From: Planctomycetota bacterium
GTDB taxonomy: Bacteria; Planctomycetota; Planctomycetia; Gemmatales; Gemmataceae
NCBI GenBank assembly: GCA_016200155.1
Contig: JACQFG010000175.1
Span: 1-9,095 of the forward strand
Length of the DNA stretch: 9,095 bases
Direction of reading: 5' to 3'
The notes beneath the pieces are model-generated. The model made no database searches. It was not told the origin of the DNA and was given only the letters and a program-made list of their open reading frames with translations. The first letter of the stretch is position 1. Each line of letters opens with the position of its first letter. Shown here in pieces: positions 5,946 through 9,095 of this stretch. A program made the translations under genes and the position numbers.

Positions 5946-7103
5946 TCAGGTCTTCAATACCGGGTGGTCACCCGTGCCGCCCATGCGCCCGAAGATCATG
6001 CGGCCGGCAGGGGTTTGCAGCACGCTGGTCACGGTGATCGCGACTTCCTGCCCGATCGCCTGGCGACCCTGCTCGACGACAACCATCGTCCCGTCGTCGA
6101 GGTAGCCGATGCCCTGCCCCATCTGATCGCCTTGCTTGACGATCTTCACGCTCAGCAGCTCGCCCGGCAAGGCGACCAGCTTGAGAGCGTTGGACAGTTC
6201 GTTGAGGTTGATGACCTCGACTCCCTGAAGCTGGCTGATCTTGTTCAGGTTGTAGTCGTTGGTCACGACCCGGCCACTCACTGCCTTGGCCAGGATGACT
6301 AAACGCTCGTCCACCTTTTGCACGTCGCGCAGTTCGGGCAGGTTGCCCTCGTGCATCTGCATTTCAATCTTCGGATTCGACTGCATCCGTTTGAGAACGT
6401 CGAGTCCGCGCCGGCCGCGATTTCGGCGAATTTTGTCGGAACTATCGGCAATACCCTGCAACTCCTGCAGGACGAAGCGGGGTACGATCAACTTGGTGTC
6501 GATAATTCCCGTATCACAGATATCGGCAATTCGGCCGTCGATGATGACACTGGTATCGAGAACCAGCGGTTTGGCCCCTTTGAGCTGCTTCTGGAATTCG
6601 ACATAGGGAATGATGAAGCGGAATTCGTCCTTGGTTTGCAGCAGCATCGAGATGGCGACATACGCCGCGAGGACGGTGATCAGCAGTTGCACGGTTCTCA
6701 GGATGCGCACGCCTCGATCGGACCCTGGGCCGTCGACATGGATCCCCATGCTGGTCAGGTATTGGTTCAGGATCGGCTGGATTGCCAGCCAGGAGAGCCA
6801 GCCGATGGCCAGGCCGCCCAGCAAGCCGAAGGCGACGGCGGAAAGCGTGGTGATGTCCTTTTCCTTGGTGGCGGAATCGAGGGAGAGCGCGCCGACGAAG
6901 AAGAGCAGGACCGCGCCGGTGCAGAATCCTATGACAAGGACGATGGCGACGACGTTCAGCACACCAACGAGGCCCTCGCCCTGAATGATGGTGCCCAGCA
7001 GTGCATCCGTGGCGATGCCAGCGGTCAAGATGAACAAGAGATAACGCACGATCCAAACAAGCTTGTTTGGGCCGCTGAGAATCTCGACGAATGGGTTTGC
7101 CAA
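5946..7103 (-). CDS. Membrane-anchored PIN-TRAM domain protein (YacL-like)
   Basis: The 385-residue protein has four predicted membrane helices near 15-38, 46-70, 86-110 and 134-155. A cytoplasmic PIN nuclease domain follows at about 178-300, and a TRAM RNA-binding domain at about 311-370. PIN acidic residues are visible: D183 in LVLDTSVIIDGRI, E214 in LQEL, D265 in KVDERLVILA and D283 in VTNDYNLNK. These match the usual metal-binding set, so the nuclease is probably active. The basic loop KIRRNRGRRGLDVL (224-237) is typical of YacL-type proteins. The family is widespread, and its RNA target is not settled. The start is TTG at 7103, supported by AGGGAGG five bases upstream and the sensible N-terminus MANPFVEIL. 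The neighbours give no obvious functional partner. Confidence 0.9.
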   Translation of the reverse strand: MANPFVEILSGPNKLVWIVRYLLFILTAGIATDALLGTIIQGEGLVGVLNVVAIVLVIGFCTGAVLLFFVGALSLDSATKEKDITTLSAVAFGLLGGLAIGWLSWLAIQPILNQYLTSMGIHVDGPGSDRGVRILRTVQLLITVLAAYVAISMLLQTKDEFRFIIPYVEFQKQLKGAKPLVLDTSVIIDGRIADICDTGIIDTKLIVPRFVLQELQGIADSSDKIRRNRGRRGLDVLKRMQSNPKIEMQMHEGNLPELRDVQKVDERLVILAKAVSGRVVTNDYNLNKISQLQGVEVINLNELSNALKLVALPGELLSVKIVKQGDQMGQGIGYLDDGTMVVVEQGRQAIGQEVAITVTSVLQTPAGRMIFGRMGGTGDHPVLKT

Positions 7104-7108
7104 GGCAG

Positions 7109-7115
7109 CCTCCCT
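7109..7115 (-). promoter_or_regulatory. Shine-Dalgarno supporting a TTG start at 7103
   Basis: The minus strand reads AGGGAGG, five bases before TTG at 7103-7101. No ATG or GTG gives a better family-like N-terminus nearby, so this site decides a rare start codon. Confidence 0.75.
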
Positions 7116-7333
7116 GAGCGGACGGGAAAATCAGTGATGTTCGTTCGATCTGCTCGACCGACGGAAGTCGAGTCGCCCCGGACCCTGGAACCACAGCGCC
7201 CTGGGCCAGGGACGGAGTTTTTTCGCGAACGCCGCTTTGGGGAGTAGAAAGCAGGACGTCTTCAAGCGGAACGGCTTGCATGGAGGGGTGTTCGATCCGG
7301 CCATGCCCATTCGCTTTTTACCGTCTCATCATT
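7116..7333. other. Intergenic gap between dgt and the PIN-TRAM gene, with two short inverted repeats
   Basis: This is the longest gap in the window and the only one without a long inverted repeat. It holds an inverted repeat at 7154-7173 (CTCGAC and GTCGAG around 8 bases) and a compact palindrome at 7200-7212 (CCCTGG, G, CCAGGG). The palindrome is followed on the plus strand by a T6 run a few bases on, but no plus-strand gene precedes it. I found no convincing promoter on the minus strand and no RNA gene. A promoter for the PIN-TRAM gene is expected here but not recognised. Confidence 0.4.
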
Positions 7334-8494
7334 CTACGCAAGGGAGGTCGGCTGGAACAGCCGTAGATATTCGTCCTGAGCAAATCGATCAGTCATACCC
7401 GCGAGATAGTCGCACACCGTCTGTTGCAGCACGCCTGACTCGGCGCGTCGCTGATAGCGCGTCGGCAGCGTTTGCGGATGCTGGCAGAACTCGGCGAACA
7501 TCTGCCGCAGAATCTGCTGCCCCTTGCACGCCATCCGCATGACCCGCCAGTGCCGGTAGACGTTGGCGTGCAAGAACGCTTCGAGGCCGGCCTTCAAGCT
7601 TTTCACTTCGGCACTCGGCGCCACCAGCAGCTCCTGGCAGCGCCGAACGTCCTCGACGGTACGAATTTTCGCCAACAAGAGGTTCCGATGCATTGTTTCC
7701 AGCAAATCGACGACTTGCCAATCGATCAGCTTGCGAATGACGGTCGGTTGCAGCTGATCCGCCTGAATCGACCGATGTTCCGCCCGCACGCGCTCGACGG
7801 CACGGTTCCAGAACGGCGTCTCTGCAAGCTGTTCCGGCGTGATCAAGCCCACGCTCAATGCATCGTCGACGTCGTGACAATCGTACGCCAGGCTATCGAC
7901 GGCATCGACGATCTGCGCTTCCAAGAGCGGCTGCCCGACTTGGAGGTAGCCCTTGACCTCCGGCGCGTCGGGCCGTTTGCTGTGCATGGCCTGAGCCTGG
8001 AGGACCTCCCATGAAAGGTTCAGGCCCGGGAAGTCGGGGTAGCGGTATTCGAGCAGCTCGACAAGGCGCAGGCCATGGCGGTTGTGCTCGTAGCCACCGA
8101 AATCGCGCATGCACTCGTCGAGGGCCGCTTCGCCGGCATGCCCGAACGGCGGATGCCCCAGGTCGTGCAGCAAGGCGACGGCTTCGGTCAGGTCCTCGTT
8201 CAATCCGAGGGCCCGCGCGATGGTTCGCGCGATCTGCGTAACTTCGAGCGTGTGCGTCAGACGTGTGCGGTGATAGTCGCCCGGCTGATTGACGAGGACT
8301 TGCGTCTTGTGCATGAGCCGGCGAAACGCGGTCGAGTGGACGATGCGATCACGGTCGCGCTGATAGAGCGTGCGAAACGGATGCGTCGGCTCCGGGTGCT
8401 TGCGCCCCTTGCTTTGCCGGGTGCGCATGGCGTACGGCGCGAGCGTCTGATCCTCGCGGTCGAGCCAATCGGTCGGCGTGAATTCGGCGGACAT
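7334..8494 (-). CDS. dgt: dGTPase-like HD-domain deoxynucleotide triphosphohydrolase
   Basis: This cytosolic enzyme would hydrolyse dGTP or other dNTPs to the nucleoside and triphosphate, tuning dNTP pools. The 386-residue protein has the features of the dGTPase-like subfamily (type 2): HPFRTLYQRDRDRIVHSTAFRRL (38-60), the HD metal site H81 (in RLTHTLEV), H110-D111 and D200 (in VDAVDSLAY), and the conserved LLHDLGHPPFGHAGE (108-122) and GGYEHNRHGLRLVELLE (133-149). All key residues are present and the length is normal. The ATG at 8494 fits the family N-terminus. Its Shine-Dalgarno is weak (GGTGA), just outside the hairpin at 8505-8568. It follows the HIT gene with 67 bases between them. The exact dNTP preference cannot be read from the sequence. 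Confidence 0.94.
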   Translation of the reverse strand: MSAEFTPTDWLDREDQTLAPYAMRTRQSKGRKHPEPTHPFRTLYQRDRDRIVHSTAFRRLMHKTQVLVNQPGDYHRTRLTHTLEVTQIARTIARALGLNEDLTEAVALLHDLGHPPFGHAGEAALDECMRDFGGYEHNRHGLRLVELLEYRYPDFPGLNLSWEVLQAQAMHSKRPDAPEVKGYLQVGQPLLEAQIVDAVDSLAYDCHDVDDALSVGLITPEQLAETPFWNRAVERVRAEHRSIQADQLQPTVIRKLIDWQVVDLLETMHRNLLLAKIRTVEDVRRCQELLVAPSAEVKSLKAGLEAFLHANVYRHWRVMRMACKGQQILRQMFAEFCQHPQTLPTRYQRRAESGVLQQTVCDYLAGMTDRFAQDEYLRLFQPTSLA

Positions 8495-8504
8495 GCGGTT
8501 TCAC

Positions 8505-8568
8505 CATATAGCCCGCCATTTATGGCGGGCGGTGCGGCGTTCACCCGCCATAAATGGCAGGCTATATG
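8505..8568. repeat. 64-base inverted repeat overlapping the HIT gene stop codon
   Basis: Arms 8505-8529 and 8544-8568 are complementary over 25 bases with one mismatch, around a 14-base loop (8530-8543). Each arm also contains an internal palindrome, CCCGCCAT and ATGGCGGG around TT, perfect in the left arm, so two alternative foldings exist: one long stem or two short ones. The right end (CTATATG on the plus strand) contributes the last codon and the TAG stop of the HIT gene (8564-8562). The left end stops 10 bases before the dgt ATG. No T-run follows on the minus strand. Confidence 0.94.
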
Positions 8569-9056
8569 ACCTTCATGCGCTCCGTCAAATACGAATAAAA
8601 CTGATCCAGCGATTGCACGATGACGCGCGTGTCCGACAGCACCGGCATGAAGTTCGTGTCGCCGTCCCAGCGCGGCACCAGATGCCAGTGCAGATGTCCC
8701 GGCAATCCCGCGCCCGCCGCCTTGCCGAGGTTCAGGCCGATATTGAATCCGACCGGCTTCATCATGTCGCGCAAGGTCGTTACCAACCGGGCGAGCGTCT
8801 GCTGCATCTCGACGATCTCGTCGGCGTCCAGCTCGTGCAGCTCCGCCTTGTGTGCGCTCGGAGCAATCAAGAGATGCCCATTGTTGTACGGGTAGCGATT
8901 CAGCACCACGATGGTCTTGTCGCCACGCCAGGCGATGAGATTCTCGCGATCGTTCTTCTCCGCGAGTCCCCGGCAGATAAAACAAGGGTCGTGCTCGCCC
9001 GGCGGCTTCGGGGCAGCAACATACGACAATCGCCACGGCGCCCACAGTCGGTCCAT
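8562..9056 (-). CDS. HIT-family nucleotide hydrolase/phosphorylase (Ap4A-type)
   Basis: This 164-residue cytosolic protein has the histidine-triad motif HLHWHLVPRW (121-130), with H121, H123 and H125; the triad's last histidine-containing segment is the nucleotidyl-transfer site. The opening MDRLWAPWRLSYV is characteristic of the bacterial Ap4A phosphorylase/hydrolase-like HIT branch. CFIC (C25, C28) is a likely half zinc site, probably completed by later histidines. NRYPYNNGHLLIAP (53-66) is the conserved substrate-side strand. Known members cleave dinucleoside polyphosphates or nucleotide phosphoramidates; the exact substrate is not predictable here. The ATG at 9056 fits the family, but no Shine-Dalgarno is seen and an inverted repeat reaches within 2 bases of it. 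The stop codon lies inside the repeat at 8505-8568. It may be the lead gene of a HIT-dgt pair. Confidence 0.92.
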   Translation of the reverse strand: MDRLWAPWRLSYVAAPKPPGEHDPCFICRGLAEKNDRENLIAWRGDKTIVVLNRYPYNNGHLLIAPSAHKAELHELDADEIVEMQQTLARLVTTLRDMMKPVGFNIGLNLGKAAGAGLPGHLHWHLVPRWDGDTNFMPVLSDTRVIVQSLDQFYSYLTERMKVI

Positions 9057-9058
9057 TG

Positions 9059-9095
9059 GAAGCCCCAGGGTGAGGTACTCCGAACCCTGGGGTTC
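9059..9095. repeat. Inverted repeat immediately upstream of the HIT gene start
   Basis: CCCCAGGG (9063-9070) and CCCTGGGG (9085-9092) pair perfectly around a 14-base loop. Pairing extends to GAA (9059-9061) and TTC (9093-9095) if one G (9062) is bulged. It touches the right edge of the window, so it may be longer. It lies where a Shine-Dalgarno for the HIT gene would be expected and could hide or replace it. Confidence 0.85.

Noticed and set aside
7200..7230. Intrinsic terminator on the plus strand (CCCTGGGCCAGGG followed by a T6 run)
   Set aside because: The stem has only 6 pairs, the T-run starts several bases after it, and no plus-strand gene needs termination there.
6318..7247. Plus-strand open frame of 309 codons opposite the PIN-TRAM gene
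   Set aside because: It is antisense to a clear membrane PIN-TRAM protein; its Asp/Gln/Gly-rich composition is typical of a shadow frame.
6514..7281. Minus-strand frame extending into the gap upstream of the PIN-TRAM gene
   Set aside because: It overlaps the PIN-TRAM coding region in another frame, is Arg/His-rich there, and has no ribosome site or family resemblance.
1..9095. A new defence, toxin-antitoxin or mobile system
   Set aside because: The PIN domain belongs to a membrane-anchored PIN-TRAM housekeeping protein without an antitoxin partner, and dgt, although dGTPases can act in phage defence, is here a standard-length member among housekeeping genes.

Overview
The window carries eight genes, all on the minus strand, so the transcription order runs from position 9095 down to 1. 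Gene content and intergenic style suggest a high-GC, Gram-negative-type bacterium of the Planctomycetes, most likely Pirellulales-like. This is an inference from three things: lipid A and heptose core genes, a deoxyhypusine-synthase-like gene inserted between lpxK and hldE, and abundant intergenic inverted repeats including a TGCAAAT-type heptamer array. No taxonomic marker is present, so confidence is moderate.

In transcription order, the first part holds housekeeping genes. They are a HIT-family nucleotide hydrolase or phosphorylase (9056-8562), a dGTPase-like HD phosphohydrolase (8494-7334), a membrane-anchored PIN-TRAM protein of the YacL type (7103-5946), and a secreted or periplasmic TPR-like protein (5835-5113). 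A sigma70-like promoter follows (5033-5004).

That promoter appears to launch an envelope cluster: lpxK (4987-3917, lipid A 4'-kinase), a deoxyhypusine-synthase-like gene of unknown role (3850-2825), hldE (2709-1225, ADP-heptose synthesis), waaF (1148-123, heptosyltransferase) and the first 40 codons of a probable LPS kinase (121 to beyond position 1). HldE makes the ADP-heptose donor, WaaF transfers heptose to the inner core, and LpxK phosphorylates the lipid A anchor on which that core is built.

The most unusual feature is not a gene. Six of the seven internal gaps between non-overlapping genes were examined for repeats, and all except the 7104-7333 gap contain a long, near-perfect inverted repeat, each largely different in sequence. 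A further one abuts the start of the HIT gene. One is a perfect 48-base palindrome that contains the lpxK stop codon, and another supplies the HIT stop codon. Three share GTTTAGC-type outer ends. I see no defence system, CRISPR array, transposase, rRNA or tRNA. The only gap of real length (7104-7333, 230 bases) has just short inverted repeats. The ORFs on the plus strand read as shadows of the minus-strand genes.
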